Below are positions 6,977-16,295 of a stretch of 64,000 nt of DNA, in pieces. Position 1 is the first letter of the stretch. The number at the start of each line of letters is the position of its first letter. The notes under the pieces were generated by a model that had not been told where the DNA came from, did not search any database, and worked only from the letters and a program-made list of their open reading frames with translations. The stretch is from DASRHD01 sp035485575. Its GTDB lineage: Bacteria > Verrucomicrobiota > Verrucomicrobiia > Opitutales > Opitutaceae. The translations under genes and the position numbers were made by a program. The stretch is taken from assembly GCA_035485575.1 (NCBI GenBank), contig DATHNW010000024.1, positions 124,001 through 188,000 of the forward strand. The letters run 5' to 3'.

Positions 6977-7984
6977 TCAATCGACACTGCCGACCAGCCG
7001 CGCAAAGATCATTTTGCCGCCGGCCGTGGGCAGCACGCTGGTGATCTCGGCCTGCACCCGCTGGCCAATGCGCTCGCGGGCGGCATTGACCACGACCATA
7101 GATCCATCCTCGAGATAACCGACGGCCTGGCCGTCCTCCTTGCCGGGCTTCATGAGCTCGACCTCGAGTGACTCGCCCAGCACCAATTCGGGCCGCAGCG
7201 CCCGCACAAGGGTGTGCAGATTGAGCCATTGCACGCCGTGAAACTCAGCCACTTTGGCCAAGTTGTAATCGGTCGTGAGCAGCTTGGCGCGCAGGGACTG
7301 CGCGAGAAAGACCAGCTTGGCGTCGATATCCTCGCGTTTCGCCACTTCGCTTTCATGGATGCGCAGGTCGATATGCTTGATCTTGCGCAAATCAGCCAGC
7401 ACCTCGAGGCCGCGCCGGCCGCGAGCCTGCTTCTGAGGATCTGGGGAATCCGCGATCACCTGCAGGTCGGCCAGCACAAAACGCGGGATGATCAGGGCTG
7501 CGGTGAGAAACTTCGCCTCGCAGATGCGCGCCACGCGCCCGTCGATCAGCGCGCTCGTGTCCACCACCACCAGCGGCACGTCCACGTCATGCGGCACGAA
7601 ACGCACATAGGGGATCACGAGGTTGAATTCGTCCTTGCCGCGCAAGGCCAGGACCGTGGCCAGGTAGGTGCAAATCAGGAACAGCGCCACCCGGAACAAA
7701 AACAACACCTGCGGATCGCCATCGGCAAACAACGGCGAGACGCCGACCAGGTACGCGATCAGCGTGCCCACGCCCAGCCCGAAGGTGACCGCGGAAAGCC
7801 CGCGCAGTGAAAAACCCTTGAGCATCAGGTCCACCAGCACGACCAGCACGCCGAGCAGCAAACCGACCACCGTCCCCAGCTCGCGCTTCGAGTCCCAATC
7901 CGGCGTCGCATAACAGATCAGCCATCCGGCCGCGGTGCACACGATCAGAAATACGATACGAATCGGCAAGAGCGTCTTGTTCAT
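6977..7984 (-). CDS. PIN and TRAM domain membrane protein (YacL-like)
   Basis: The 335-residue protein has about four amino-terminal membrane helices (residues 5-115), a PIN nuclease-like domain (about 135-260) and a C-terminal TRAM domain (about 270-335). The PIN domain begins VVVDTSALIDGRV with its first catalytic Asp and ends near LLTTDYNLAKVA, which carries another conserved acidic residue. TRAM domains bind RNA. The architecture matches the YacL/PIN-TRAM family, membrane-tethered proteins of unclear substrate, presumably acting on RNA at the membrane. The stop is 81 bases upstream of tRNA-Ala on the same strand. Confidence 0.85.
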   Translation of the reverse strand: MNKTLLPIRIVFLIVCTAAGWLICYATPDWDSKRELGTVVGLLLGVLVVLVDLMLKGFSLRGLSAVTFGLGVGTLIAYLVGVSPLFADGDPQVLFLFRVALFLICTYLATVLALRGKDEFNLVIPYVRFVPHDVDVPLVVVDTSALIDGRVARICEAKFLTAALIIPRFVLADLQVIADSPDPQKQARGRRGLEVLADLRKIKHIDLRIHESEVAKREDIDAKLVFLAQSLRAKLLTTDYNLAKVAEFHGVQWLNLHTLVRALRPELVLGESLEVELMKPGKEDGQAVGYLEDGSMVVVNAARERIGQRVQAEITSVLPTAGGKMIFARLVGSVD

Positions 7985-8005
7985 CAGGATAGGTTGGGAA
8001 ACCGG

Positions 8006-8122
8006 TCAGTGGCGGCGCATCACATAAACCACAAACGGCAATAAAACAAACACGGCCATGATCACGTAGAGCAGAATGATTGCGCGCTGGGCTTTCGCCT
8101 TGGTAGCTTCATCCTCGGTCAT
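8006..8122 (-). CDS. Small single-span membrane protein, 38 residues
   Basis: MTEDEATKAKAQRAIILLYV opens a 38-residue peptide with an acidic/basic amino end, one strongly hydrophobic span (about residues 14-34) and an Arg-Arg-His end, so an N-in or N-out anchor peptide is likely. It is 21 bases upstream of the PIN/TRAM gene on the same strand and divergent from the EVE gene. The composition is not random for this GC-rich DNA, which supports coding. No homologous family is recognised. Confidence 0.5.
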   Translation of the reverse strand: MTEDEATKAKAQRAIILLYVIMAVFVLLPFVVYVMRRH

Positions 8123-8152
8123 TTGACTGCATTGCATTCCACAACCTTTCCC

Positions 8153-8569
8153 ATGACAACGCAATACTGGCTGGTAAAACAGGAACCCGAAACCTACGCA
8201 TGGGAAACTTTCCTGCGCGATGGTCGCACCACTTGGGACGGCGTGCGCAATTTTCAGGCGCGCAACAATCTCAAGGCCATGTGCCCCGGCGACCGCGTGC
8301 TCTTTTACGCCAGCGGCGGCCCGAAATATGTCGTCGGCCTCGCCGAGGTGGCGCGCGCCGCATTTCCCGACCCGACGGCCGACAAGGCCGAAGGCTGGGT
8401 CGCGGTGGAATTGAAGCCGGTGAAAACCCTGCCCCACCCCGTCACGCTCGCCGCGATCAAGGCCGAACCGTCGCTCAAAAACGTCGCTCTTCTGCGCCAG
8501 AGCCGCCTTTCCGTCATGCCTCTCGCCGCGGCGGAATTCGCACGCATCGTCAAGTTGGGCGGCGCCTGA
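8153..8569 (+). CDS. EVE domain-containing protein
   Basis: EVE domains are PUA-like folds that bind modified bases in DNA or RNA. The 138-residue product is a stand-alone EVE protein with the typical opening YWLVKQEPETYAWETF, then TTWDGVRNFQARNNLKAM and GDRVLFYASGGPKYVVGLAEV, which together line the binding pocket. The ATG at 8153 is chosen because family members begin a few residues before the YWL(V/M)K motif; an earlier Met at 8123 adds only unrelated residues. It has no restriction or defence neighbours here, so a housekeeping RNA or DNA-binding role is more likely. Confidence 0.9.
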   Translation: MTTQYWLVKQEPETYAWETFLRDGRTTWDGVRNFQARNNLKAMCPGDRVLFYASGGPKYVVGLAEVARAAFPDPTADKAEGWVAVELKPVKTLPHPVTLAAIKAEPSLKNVALLRQSRLSVMPLAAAEFARIVKLGGA

Positions 8570-8632
8570 CCATCATTATCTGCGCCTGCGATAGGCTCGA
8601 CACCGCGGCGCGTTTGGCCTTTTCACTGGGAC

Positions 8633-9487
8633 GTGTTTGCCCAACTCACCGTCCTCGCCCCGGGCTTGCTCGGCGGCTCCGTGGCCAAGGCCGTGCGCAC
8701 GCGCGGCCTCGCGCAGCGGATCGTCATCTGGGCACGCCGCCCGGAGGCCCGGCTGCGCCTGCGCGAGCAGCCCTGGTGTGATGCCGTGGCCGACACCCCC
8801 GAGGCCGCCGCAGCCGGCGCCAATCTCGTCGTCATCGCCGCGCCCGTGGACAAAATCGTCGAGCTCGCCCGCCTCATCGCACCCCACCTGCCCGCCGGCG
8901 CCCTTGTCACCGATGTTGGCAGCGTGAAGGGCGAAATCTGCCGCCTCGGCCATGCCGCCCTCGGGGGGCACGCCCGCTTCGTCGGTGCGCATCCGATGGC
9001 CGGCTCGGAAAAAACCGGCTGGGAGCACGCCGGCGCCGACCTGTTCGCGCACCGCACCTGCTTCGTCACGCCTCTGCCGGAGACCGACCCGGCCGCCGTC
9101 GAAGCCGTCGTCAAATTCTGGCACGATCTTGGCGCAGAGGTCACCACCCTCGATCCCGACGCGCACGACGAAATCGTCGCGCACATCAGTCACCTGCCGC
9201 AGGTGCTGGCCTCGACCCTCTGCGCCTTTCTCGCGAAAAAAGCCCCCGCCTGGAGCAACTTCGCCGGCGGCGGCCTGCGCGACACCACCCGCATCGCCGG
9301 AAGCGACACGCAGCTCTGGCGCACCATTCTCGAGCAAAATCGCGACGAAGTACTGCGCGCGCTGCGGCAGTTCCAGGACGAACTGCAGGCCATGCAGGCC
9401 TCCCTCGCCAACCGCGACTGGCTCGACGTCGTCGCCCGCCTCGAACGCGGCCGGGCCTACCGCAACCAGTTCCGCCCGCTGCCATGA
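8633..9487 (+). CDS. tyrA: Prephenate dehydrogenase
   Basis: Converts prephenate to 4-hydroxyphenylpyruvate with NAD(P)+, committing chorismate to tyrosine. The 284 residues open LTVLAPGLLGGSVAKAV, the Rossmann GxGxxGxS loop. AHPMAGSEKTGWEHAG, the substrate-pocket HPMAGSE motif, follows near residue 120, and a helical C-terminal dimer domain contains HISHLPQVLAS. The start is a GTG at 8633; any earlier start would remove the family fit. The stop overlaps the aroA start (ATGA), making it the first gene of a four-gene operon. Confidence 0.93.
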   Translation: MFAQLTVLAPGLLGGSVAKAVRTRGLAQRIVIWARRPEARLRLREQPWCDAVADTPEAAAAGANLVVIAAPVDKIVELARLIAPHLPAGALVTDVGSVKGEICRLGHAALGGHARFVGAHPMAGSEKTGWEHAGADLFAHRTCFVTPLPETDPAAVEAVVKFWHDLGAEVTTLDPDAHDEIVAHISHLPQVLASTLCAFLAKKAPAWSNFAGGGLRDTTRIAGSDTQLWRTILEQNRDEVLRALRQFQDELQAMQASLANRDWLDVVARLERGRAYRNQFRPLP

Positions 9488-10911
9488 CGCCGCTGCCCGA
9501 CGTCCTGTCCATCCAGCCATTCACGAAGCCCGCGCAAGGCGAAGTCATCCTGCCCGGCTCGAAAAGCCTGACCAACCGCGCCCTGCTCCTCGCCGCGCTC
9601 TGCGATCAACCTGTCACGCTCACCGGCGCACTCTTCAGCGAAGACACGGAGATCATGGCCGAGGCACTGCGCCGGCTGGGCATCCCCGTCACGGAAAAGG
9701 AAGCAGAGAAAACCATTCGCGTCGAAGGACAGAATGGCAAAATCCCTAATGAAAACGCCGAGATTTTTGTCGGCAACGCCGGCACCGCTGCGCGCTTCTT
9801 AACTGCACTTTGTGCAGCTGCACAAAGTGGGACATATAAGCTCGATGGTGTGGATGAGATGCGCAGGAGACGGCCAATGAAAGGCTTGATCGACGCGTTG
9901 CGTGCTCAAGGCGCGAAGATCACCTATACCGGAGAAGAGGGCTTCTTCCCTTTCACCATCGAAGCCCATGGCTTGATAGGCGGCGATGTGGATATCGACG
10001 CCAGCAAGAGCAGCCAAATACTCTCTGCGCTTTTCATGGTGGCGCGCTTAGCTCGAAAGGAAATGTGGATCAAATCTGTTGGCAATGTGCGCCAATCATT
10101 CGTCGGCATGACTCTGCAATTCATGAGCACATTTGGCATTGGGGGCAGTTACTCACACGAAAAAGATCGGTTCAGTGTAGGCATTGGCACCTATCGTTCA
10201 CCAGGAGTTTGCGTAATCGAACCTGACGCTACAGCAGCAAGTTATTTTCTCGCGCTTCCGCTAGTAGCCGGCGGGGCGTTATACTTGCCGGGATTGCGAA
10301 CTACCCCCAACCAAACTTTACAAGGCGATACCCAATTTACTCAGGTATTGAACAGTGTAGGTGCCAATATCGCGGATCGTACCGAACCGATCTATACTCC
10401 AGACCCAAAAAACGAACTAGATGACTGGCAACATAGCATCGGTGTAGATTCAAAATTTTCTCCGACCAACCTCCGCAAGAGCATAACGCAGAATTTCACC
10501 GAATTCTCCGATACTTTTCTCACGCTCGCAGCTATTGCACCACTGCTTGAAGGAACAACCAAAATCACCGGCATCAAGCATACAAGAAACCAAGAAACCG
10601 ATCGTGTCGCCGGCATGGTTAAAGAATTACGCAAGCTCGGGCAGGATGTGGACGAACACGAAGATCAAGACGGCCTTACCATCACACCAAATCTGGATGA
10701 ACTGCAAAAACGCGCCGCGCAGGGCCTGATCGAGATCGAGACCTACAACGACCACCGTTTCGCCATGAGTTTCGCCATTCTCGGCTGTTACGATCTCCTG
10801 AAAAACGGCCGGCCGTGGCTCAGCATCAAGAATCCCGCCTGCTGCGCGAAGACGTTCCCGAACTTTTTTGACGTGCTGGATCAGGTCTGGAAGAACTCGC
10901 ACTCGAAGTGA
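9484..10911 (+). CDS. aroA: 3-phosphoshikimate 1-carboxyvinyltransferase (EPSP synthase)
   Basis: Joins shikimate-3-phosphate and phosphoenolpyruvate, the sixth shikimate-pathway step. The 475 residues carry LPGSKSLTNRALLLAAL (phosphate-binding Lys/Ser), GNAGTAARFLTA, the RRRPMKGLIDAL loop, and late active-site motifs KHTRNQETDRVAGM and ETYNDHRFAMSFA. It is somewhat longer than the usual 430-450, with extra loops around residues 75-95 and 300-330. The DNA is striking: about 9690-10670 is roughly 45-50% GC in the lines I counted, while both ends match the genome at 63-68%. It overlaps tyrA and cmk by four bases each. Confidence 0.95.
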   Translation: MTPLPDVLSIQPFTKPAQGEVILPGSKSLTNRALLLAALCDQPVTLTGALFSEDTEIMAEALRRLGIPVTEKEAEKTIRVEGQNGKIPNENAEIFVGNAGTAARFLTALCAAAQSGTYKLDGVDEMRRRRPMKGLIDALRAQGAKITYTGEEGFFPFTIEAHGLIGGDVDIDASKSSQILSALFMVARLARKEMWIKSVGNVRQSFVGMTLQFMSTFGIGGSYSHEKDRFSVGIGTYRSPGVCVIEPDATAASYFLALPLVAGGALYLPGLRTTPNQTLQGDTQFTQVLNSVGANIADRTEPIYTPDPKNELDDWQHSIGVDSKFSPTNLRKSITQNFTEFSDTFLTLAAIAPLLEGTTKITGIKHTRNQETDRVAGMVKELRKLGQDVDEHEDQDGLTITPNLDELQKRAAQGLIEIETYNDHRFAMSFAILGCYDLLKNGRPWLSIKNPACCAKTFPNFFDVLDQVWKNSHSK

Positions 10912-11582
10912 GTTCGAAAGATTTCATCATTGTGGCCATCGACGGTGGTGCTGCGTCCGGCAAGTCCTCCACCGCGCGCGCACTGAGCGGGCGGTTCAAC
11001 CTGTTGCACGTCGACACCGGCTCGTTCTACCGCGCGGTCACGGCCGAGCTGCGGCGGCGCGGCGTGCCCGCGGACGATCTGCCGGCGGTGCGGGCGACGC
11101 TCCCGCAACTGCAGTTTGGCACGCGCGTCGAGGGACGCTCGGCCGTGATGGAGATCAACGGGCACACGGCCAGCAATGACGAGATCCGCAGCGCGGAAGT
11201 GAACGCCGCCGTGTCGCACTTCGCGGCCATTCCCGAATTGCGCGCGGCGCTGCTCGCCTACCAGCGTGGCCAGGCCGCGGTGGCGCGCGCCCACGGATTC
11301 CGCGGGCTGGTGATGGAGGGCCGCGACATCGGCTCGGTGATTTTTCCCGACGCGGACTTCCGTTTTTTCCTGCAGGCCGACCTGGCCGAGCGCGCCCGCC
11401 GGCGCGAGCGCGAGGGCCGGCCGGACAAGATCCACGAACGCGACCGGCTGGATCTGGCGCGCAAGACCGCCCCCCTCGCCTGCCCGCCGGGCGCGACGGC
11501 CGTCGATTCGACGCATCTGACGCTGGAACAGGTCGTGGAGCAACTCGCCGCGCCGATTGCCGCGCACCTCGCCGGGGCATGA
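10908..11582 (+). CDS. cmk: Cytidylate kinase
   Basis: Phosphorylates CMP and dCMP using ATP. The 224-residue product has the P-loop IDGGAASGKSSTARALS at its amino end, the nucleotide-binding HVDTGSFYRAVTAEL, and the NMP-binding and lid segments GLVMEGRDIGSVIFPDA and RRRERE. The GTG start at 10908 overlaps the aroA stop (GTGA), and the stop overlaps plsC (ATGA). The order tyrA-aroA-cmk is conserved in many bacteria, although rpsA, which often follows, is replaced here by an acyltransferase. Confidence 0.95.
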   Translation: MSSKDFIIVAIDGGAASGKSSTARALSGRFNLLHVDTGSFYRAVTAELRRRGVPADDLPAVRATLPQLQFGTRVEGRSAVMEINGHTASNDEIRSAEVNAAVSHFAAIPELRAALLAYQRGQAAVARAHGFRGLVMEGRDIGSVIFPDADFRFFLQADLAERARRREREGRPDKIHERDRLDLARKTAPLACPPGATAVDSTHLTLEQVVEQLAAPIAAHLAGA

Positions 11583-12235
11583 ACCGCTACAGCCACCTCG
11601 AGATGGGGCCGGCCTACGGCTTCTGCCATTACGTGATCCTTGGCATCTACGACGCCTGCTTTCGCGGCGAAGTGACCGGACTGGAACATATCCCGCCGCA
11701 GGGGGGCTTCATCCTCGCGGTCAACCATGCCAGCCTGCTCGATCCGCCGACCGTTGGCTGTCATGTGCCGCGGCAGCTGGCTTTTTTCGCGCGAAAAACA
11801 CTCTGGAAACCGGGCTTTGCCTCGTGGTGGCTCAATACCGTGGGCACCATTCCGATCGACCGCGACGGCAGCACCGACGTGCTGGCGATCAAGCGTGTGC
11901 TGCAAACCCTGCGCGCCGGGCGGCCCATCATCATGTTTCCCGAAGGCACGCGCTCGCGCGACGGCCAGCTGCAGCCGGCGAAGTCCGGCATTGGGCTGTT
12001 CGCCTGCCGCGCGGGCGTGCCGGTGCTGCCGGCGCGGATTTTCGGCTCGTTCAATGCGCTTGGCCGCAGCCGCGGATTGCGGCTGGGCACGCCGATCGAC
12101 ATCGCCTTCGGGCCCGTGATCCAGCCCGGCGAATTCGACGACCTGGCGGAGGGCAAGGAGCGCTACCTGCGCGCCTCGGAAAAGATCATGACCGCCATCG
12201 CCGCCCTCGAAGTGCCGGCGCCGGCGGTGGTGTGA
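11579..12235 (+). CDS. plsC: 1-acyl-sn-glycerol-3-phosphate acyltransferase
   Basis: Adds the second acyl chain to lysophosphatidate to give phosphatidate at the inner membrane. The 218 residues include the catalytic NHASLLDPPTVG (Hx4D), the substrate motif IMFPEGTRSRDG and a third block PVLPARIFGS, the classic PlsC signatures. The Met at 11579 overlaps the cmk stop by four bases, so it is translationally coupled and is the last gene of the operon, ending four bases from the convergent trpS. Confidence 0.92.
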   Translation: MNRYSHLEMGPAYGFCHYVILGIYDACFRGEVTGLEHIPPQGGFILAVNHASLLDPPTVGCHVPRQLAFFARKTLWKPGFASWWLNTVGTIPIDRDGSTDVLAIKRVLQTLRAGRPIIMFPEGTRSRDGQLQPAKSGIGLFACRAGVPVLPARIFGSFNALGRSRGLRLGTPIDIAFGPVIQPGEFDDLAEGKERYLRASEKIMTAIAALEVPAPAVV

Positions 12236-12238
12236 CGT

Positions 12239-13204
12239 TTATTCGAGCCCGCAGGCTTTGCGCGCCCGCTTGAGCACGCCACCTGCGACCGCATGCGCAC
12301 GCGCAGCGCCGTCGCGGAGGACGCCGTTCACATAATCCAGGTTCGCAGCCAGCTCGGCCCGGCGGGCGCGGTAGGGCGTGAAATAATTCCAGTAATGCTC
12401 GAAAAGCGCCTTCTTGAGGTCACCGTAGCCGAGGCCACCGGCGCGCAGGCGTTCCTCGTAATCGCGCGCGGCATCGGCCGGCGCGACGAGCTTGAGCAGC
12501 TGGATGGCGAGGTTCCTGTCGGCGTCGGGCTTCGGCTCCTGCGGCGTGCGGCTGTCCATCACGATGCCCATGATTTTTTTCCGCGCGGCCTTTTCATCGG
12601 CAAAAATCTCGATGGTGTTGCCATAGCTCTTGCTCATCTTCTGGCCGTCAAGGCCGGGCACGAGGGCGACCTCGTCGCGGATGTCCGCCTCTGGCACGAC
12701 AAAGGTTTCGCCGTAGGTCTGGTTGAACTTGATGGCGATGTCGCGCGTCATCTCGAGGTGCTGCTTCTGATCCTTGCCGACCGGCACGCGGTGGGTGTCG
12801 TAGAGCAGGATGTCGGCGGCCATGAGCACGGGATAGGCGAAGAGGCCGAAGTTGGGCGAGATGCCCTTGGCGACCTTGTCCTTGTAACTGTGTGCGCGCT
12901 CGAGCAGCCCCATGGGCGTGAGCGAGCCGATGAGCCAGGTGAGCTCGCAGACCTCGGGCAGGTCGCTCTGGCGCCAGAACACGGCTTTTTTCGGATCGAG
13001 CCCGCAGGCCAGCCAGTCGATGGCGATCTCGAGCGTGTAGCGGCGGCGCTCGGCGGCGTCAGTCAGCGCCGTCATCGAATGATAGTCGGCGATGAAATAA
13101 AACGCCTCGCCGCGCTCCTGCAGCTCGATGGCCGGGCGCATCGCGCCGAAGTAATTGCCGATGTGCAGCGTGCCCGAAGGCGTGATGCCGGTGAGAATGC
13201 GCAT
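12239..13204 (-). CDS. trpS: Tryptophan--tRNA ligase
   Basis: Class I synthetase charging tRNA-Trp. The 321-residue product begins MRILTGITPSGTLHIGNYFG with the HIGH-like TLHIGN box, has YPVLMAADILLY and GKDQKQHLEMTRDIA in the tryptophan/ATP site, and the GQKMSKSYGN (KMSKS) loop near residue 195. The length matches the bacterial family. The ATG at 13204 gives the canonical amino end; the long in-frame extension above it overlaps the next gene antisense and is not coding. It is convergent with plsC and lies downstream of the beta-helix protein on the same strand. Confidence 0.96.
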   Translation of the reverse strand: MRILTGITPSGTLHIGNYFGAMRPAIELQERGEAFYFIADYHSMTALTDAAERRRYTLEIAIDWLACGLDPKKAVFWRQSDLPEVCELTWLIGSLTPMGLLERAHSYKDKVAKGISPNFGLFAYPVLMAADILLYDTHRVPVGKDQKQHLEMTRDIAIKFNQTYGETFVVPEADIRDEVALVPGLDGQKMSKSYGNTIEIFADEKAARKKIMGIVMDSRTPQEPKPDADRNLAIQLLKLVAPADAARDYEERLRAGGLGYGDLKKALFEHYWNYFTPYRARRAELAANLDYVNGVLRDGAARAHAVAGGVLKRARKACGLE

Positions 13205-13259
13205 GCGCGGAAAATTCAGATATGAAGGGGCAAAGTCAGGAGAAAAATGCGCGCCACGT

Positions 13260-13940
13260 TCAATCCCGCCGCGGCAGGGTGACGACCTGTGTGCGCGTGC
13301 GCGCGATGGTGGCGGGCGGCAGCCAGCCGCCAAAGGCCATGGCGGGCATGACCAGCGCACGCGGGCCGAGCAGCGTGCCGGGCTGGAGCACGGCATTGCA
13401 GCCGATCTCCGTGCGGTCACCGAGAATGGCGCCGAACTTCCGCAGGCCGGTCTCGACCGTGCTGTCCGGCAGGCGCAGGACGATGGGCTGCTGGTCGAGG
13501 CGGAAATTGGACAGAATCGCGCCGGCGCCGAGGTGTGCACCGTTGCCGAGGATGGAGTCGCCGACGTAACTGAAGTGCGGCACCTGCACGCCGTCCATCA
13601 GCAGGCAATTTTTGAACTCGCAGGAATTGCCGAGCACGCAGCCCTCGCCAACGATGACATTGCCGCGGATAAACGCGCCCGGCCGGATTTCCGTGCGGGC
13701 GCCGATCCATGCCGGGCCGATCAGCGTGGCCGTGGAGGGCAGCTTCACCGATGGATGCAAATAGACCAATCCCTCAACCTGCACGCCGGACGGGAGCGAC
13801 GGCAGCGGCTGGTCGAAACGGTGCGCGGCCAGCGCCGGCCCGATCTGCTTCAACCATTCCCAAGGCGGCGCATCGGGCGGAAAGGCCGCGCGAAAAAGCG
13901 CGAGCGACGGCGGCAGGGTGAAAAAATCGGAGGCCTTCAC
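13260..13940 (-). CDS. Left-handed beta-helix (GlmU C-terminal-like) protein
   Basis: The 226-residue protein contains hexapeptide-like repeats from about residue 55 to 205 (for example LIGPAWIGARTEIRPGAFIRG, split across turns, and VGEGCVLGNSCEFKN), followed by LGDRTEIGCNAVLQPGTLLGP. These describe a left-handed beta helix as in GlmU and other sugar-nucleotide acyltransferases. The helix is preceded by an alpha-helical cap of 50 residues. No pyrophosphorylase domain is present. It may be a sugar acyltransferase or an inactive homologue; the acceptor is unknown. It lies 55 bases upstream of trpS. Confidence 0.75.
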   Translation of the reverse strand: MKASDFFTLPPSLALFRAAFPPDAPPWEWLKQIGPALAAHRFDQPLPSLPSGVQVEGLVYLHPSVKLPSTATLIGPAWIGARTEIRPGAFIRGNVIVGEGCVLGNSCEFKNCLLMDGVQVPHFSYVGDSILGNGAHLGAGAILSNFRLDQQPIVLRLPDSTVETGLRKFGAILGDRTEIGCNAVLQPGTLLGPRALVMPAMAFGGWLPPATIARTRTQVVTLPRRD

Positions 13941-14076
13941 GGGTGTCTGGAATCAATAATCCTTCAACAGACGTGGCGAGTTTCTTCTGTCGCGGCCGGA
14001 CCAGGCCGGGGGAATGACTTTGACCGTCCGGCGACAATCGGCTGCACTGGTGGCAAACCTGCCCCACCCGCCGGCC

Positions 14077-16137
14077 ATGATGAAAAAAATCGCCCGGGGA
14101 CTGCCCGTCTTCCTCCTTGCCTTTTGCCTCACCGGCATCGGCGCAACCCGCAGCGACACGTTGCTCGATACCGGCTGGCGCTTCTATCGCGGCGATGCAC
14201 AAGACGCGGCCGGGCCGGCCTTCAATGATGACGGCTGGTCCGCGGTGACCGTCCCGCATTGCTGGAATGCGATCGATGGAGAAAAGGGCGGCGATTATTA
14301 CCGCGGTCCCGGCTGGTATCGCCACGCCTTGGAACTGCCCGCCACCGACCAAGGCCGGCGCATTTTCCTGCGCTTTGAAGGCGCCAGCCAGACGGCCAAA
14401 GTTTTTGTCAATGGGACGGAGGCCGGCGAACATCTCGGCGGCTTCGGCGCCTTTTGCCTTGAAATCACTGCGTTCGTGAAGTTCGGCGCGTCCAACGTCA
14501 TCGCCGTGTGCGTCGACAATTCCAAGCGGGCCGACCTCGCGCCGCTGGCCGGCGATTTCACCATCTTCGGCGGCATTTACCGGCCGGTGCATTTGCTCGT
14601 GACCGATCCGGTATGTCTTTCGCCGCTCGACCATGCTTCGCCGGGCGTGACCGTCCAGACCCTGCATGTGAGCGATGAAAAAGCCAACGTGACCATCGAA
14701 GCGCTCGTCTCAAATAGCAACGCCGCGGCTGATTCCGTGCAGGTCGCGACGTCGATCATGGACGCAACCGGACAGGTCGTGGCCCGTACCAGCGAAGAGA
14801 TTTCTGTGCCCGCCGGCATCACGCAGCGCGAGATGCACGCTTTCACTCTTCTGCATCCGCATCTTTGGAATGGCCGCGCCGATCCGTACCTGTACACGGC
14901 GGTCGTCGAACTGCGGCGCGGTGATGCCGTGATCGACCGCATCGAACAACCACTGGGACTGCGCTACATCCGCATCGACCGCACCGGTTTTTACCTCAAT
15001 GGAAAGCTTTATCCGCTGCATGGCGTAAACACGCATCAGGACGCGCTGGACAAGGGCTGGGCGATCAGCGATGCCGACCAGAAACGGGATCTCGATTTCA
15101 TTCTTGAGCTAGGCGCAAATTCCGTCCGAGCCGCGCACTACCAGCACAGCGAAACGTTCTACCGCCTGTGCGACGAAACCGGGCTCCTCGTCTGGGCTGA
15201 ATTGCCACAGGTCAATTTCGTCGGGGCCAGCCATGCCTTCGAGCAAAACTCCTGCGACCAGCTGCTCGACCTCATCCGCCAGAACATCAATCATCCGTCG
15301 ATCTTCACCTGGAGCCTGTCGAATGAATTGCGCCAGCCGTCAGCGGACCCCGATTTCATCCTGCACGACTTGAACAACCTCGCGCATGCGGAGGATCCGA
15401 CGCGCCCGACCATCCAGGCCGCCTACATCAACATCTGGCCTTCCGTGAATGAGATTCCCGATCTCATCGGCATCAACGCCTACCCGGGATGGTATCACGG
15501 CACGATCGACGACATGGGGCCTGAGATCGACAAAGACCAAGCCTGGGGCCACGGCGAAGGCTTCTGCATGAGCGAATATGGCGCGGGCGCGAGCATTCAC
15601 CAGCACGAAGCCAACCCCAAGCAACCTGCGCCCAAGGGCCGCTGGCACCCCGAGGAGTGGCAGGCGCTCGTGCACGAACACGATTGGGCCGCCATTCGCG
15701 CTCACCCAATGGTCTGGGGCTCTTTCCTCTGGTGTATGTTCGATTTTGCCAGCGACAGCCGCAACGAAGGCGACACGCCCGGCCGCAATGACAAGGGCCT
15801 CGTCACCTATGACCGCAAAATCCGCAAGGACGCCTTTTATTTCTACAAGGCGCAGTGGTCCAATGACCCCTTCGTTTACATCACGGACCGGCGCTTTACG
15901 CCGCGCACCGATCCGGCGACCGAGGTGAAAATTTATTCCAACTGCGACCGCGTGGAGCTGGCCGTGAACGGCGTTTCACACGGAATGCAAAAGGGCGATG
16001 ACGAGCATATTTTCCGCTGGCCCGCCATCACCTTGAAACCGGGCGAAAACCGCATCGAAGCCACCGCCACGCGCGGCGGGAAGACCTTCACTGACTCCTG
16101 CGCGTGGGTCGTGAACGCCAACACCCCGAAGAATTGA
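14077..16137 (+). CDS. Secreted glycoside hydrolase family 2 protein
   Basis: GH2 enzymes (beta-galactosidases, beta-glucuronidases, beta-mannosidases) act by a retaining mechanism. The 686-residue product starts MMKKIARGLPVFLLAF, a signal peptide, then a jelly-roll sugar-binding domain (about 30-190), an immunoglobulin-like domain (about 195-300), the TIM barrel (about 305-590) and a C-terminal beta domain. The acid/base is E417 in SLSNELRQ and the nucleophile E500 in CMSEYGAGA. Export suggests polysaccharide or glycoside scavenging. The substrate cannot be read from sequence. It stands alone, with no transporter or regulator beside it. Confidence 0.9.
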   Translation: MMKKIARGLPVFLLAFCLTGIGATRSDTLLDTGWRFYRGDAQDAAGPAFNDDGWSAVTVPHCWNAIDGEKGGDYYRGPGWYRHALELPATDQGRRIFLRFEGASQTAKVFVNGTEAGEHLGGFGAFCLEITAFVKFGASNVIAVCVDNSKRADLAPLAGDFTIFGGIYRPVHLLVTDPVCLSPLDHASPGVTVQTLHVSDEKANVTIEALVSNSNAAADSVQVATSIMDATGQVVARTSEEISVPAGITQREMHAFTLLHPHLWNGRADPYLYTAVVELRRGDAVIDRIEQPLGLRYIRIDRTGFYLNGKLYPLHGVNTHQDALDKGWAISDADQKRDLDFILELGANSVRAAHYQHSETFYRLCDETGLLVWAELPQVNFVGASHAFEQNSCDQLLDLIRQNINHPSIFTWSLSNELRQPSADPDFILHDLNNLAHAEDPTRPTIQAAYINIWPSVNEIPDLIGINAYPGWYHGTIDDMGPEIDKDQAWGHGEGFCMSEYGAGASIHQHEANPKQPAPKGRWHPEEWQALVHEHDWAAIRAHPMVWGSFLWCMFDFASDSRNEGDTPGRNDKGLVTYDRKIRKDAFYFYKAQWSNDPFVYITDRRFTPRTDPATEVKIYSNCDRVELAVNGVSHGMQKGDDEHIFRWPAITLKPGENRIEATATRGGKTFTDSCAWVVNANTPKN

Positions 16138-16295
16138 CCGAAAACCAAGACTTCGGCCCAATCATTCCCCAAGATTTAGACCGGAAAAATCAAGAGGGGA
16201 AGCTTGCGTCACGCCAAAGCCCGGCAGCTGAATATCTGTCAGCCAATGTGTAACTTGCATAATCGGTTTCCGCCGGCCAAAATCGTTTTGACACG

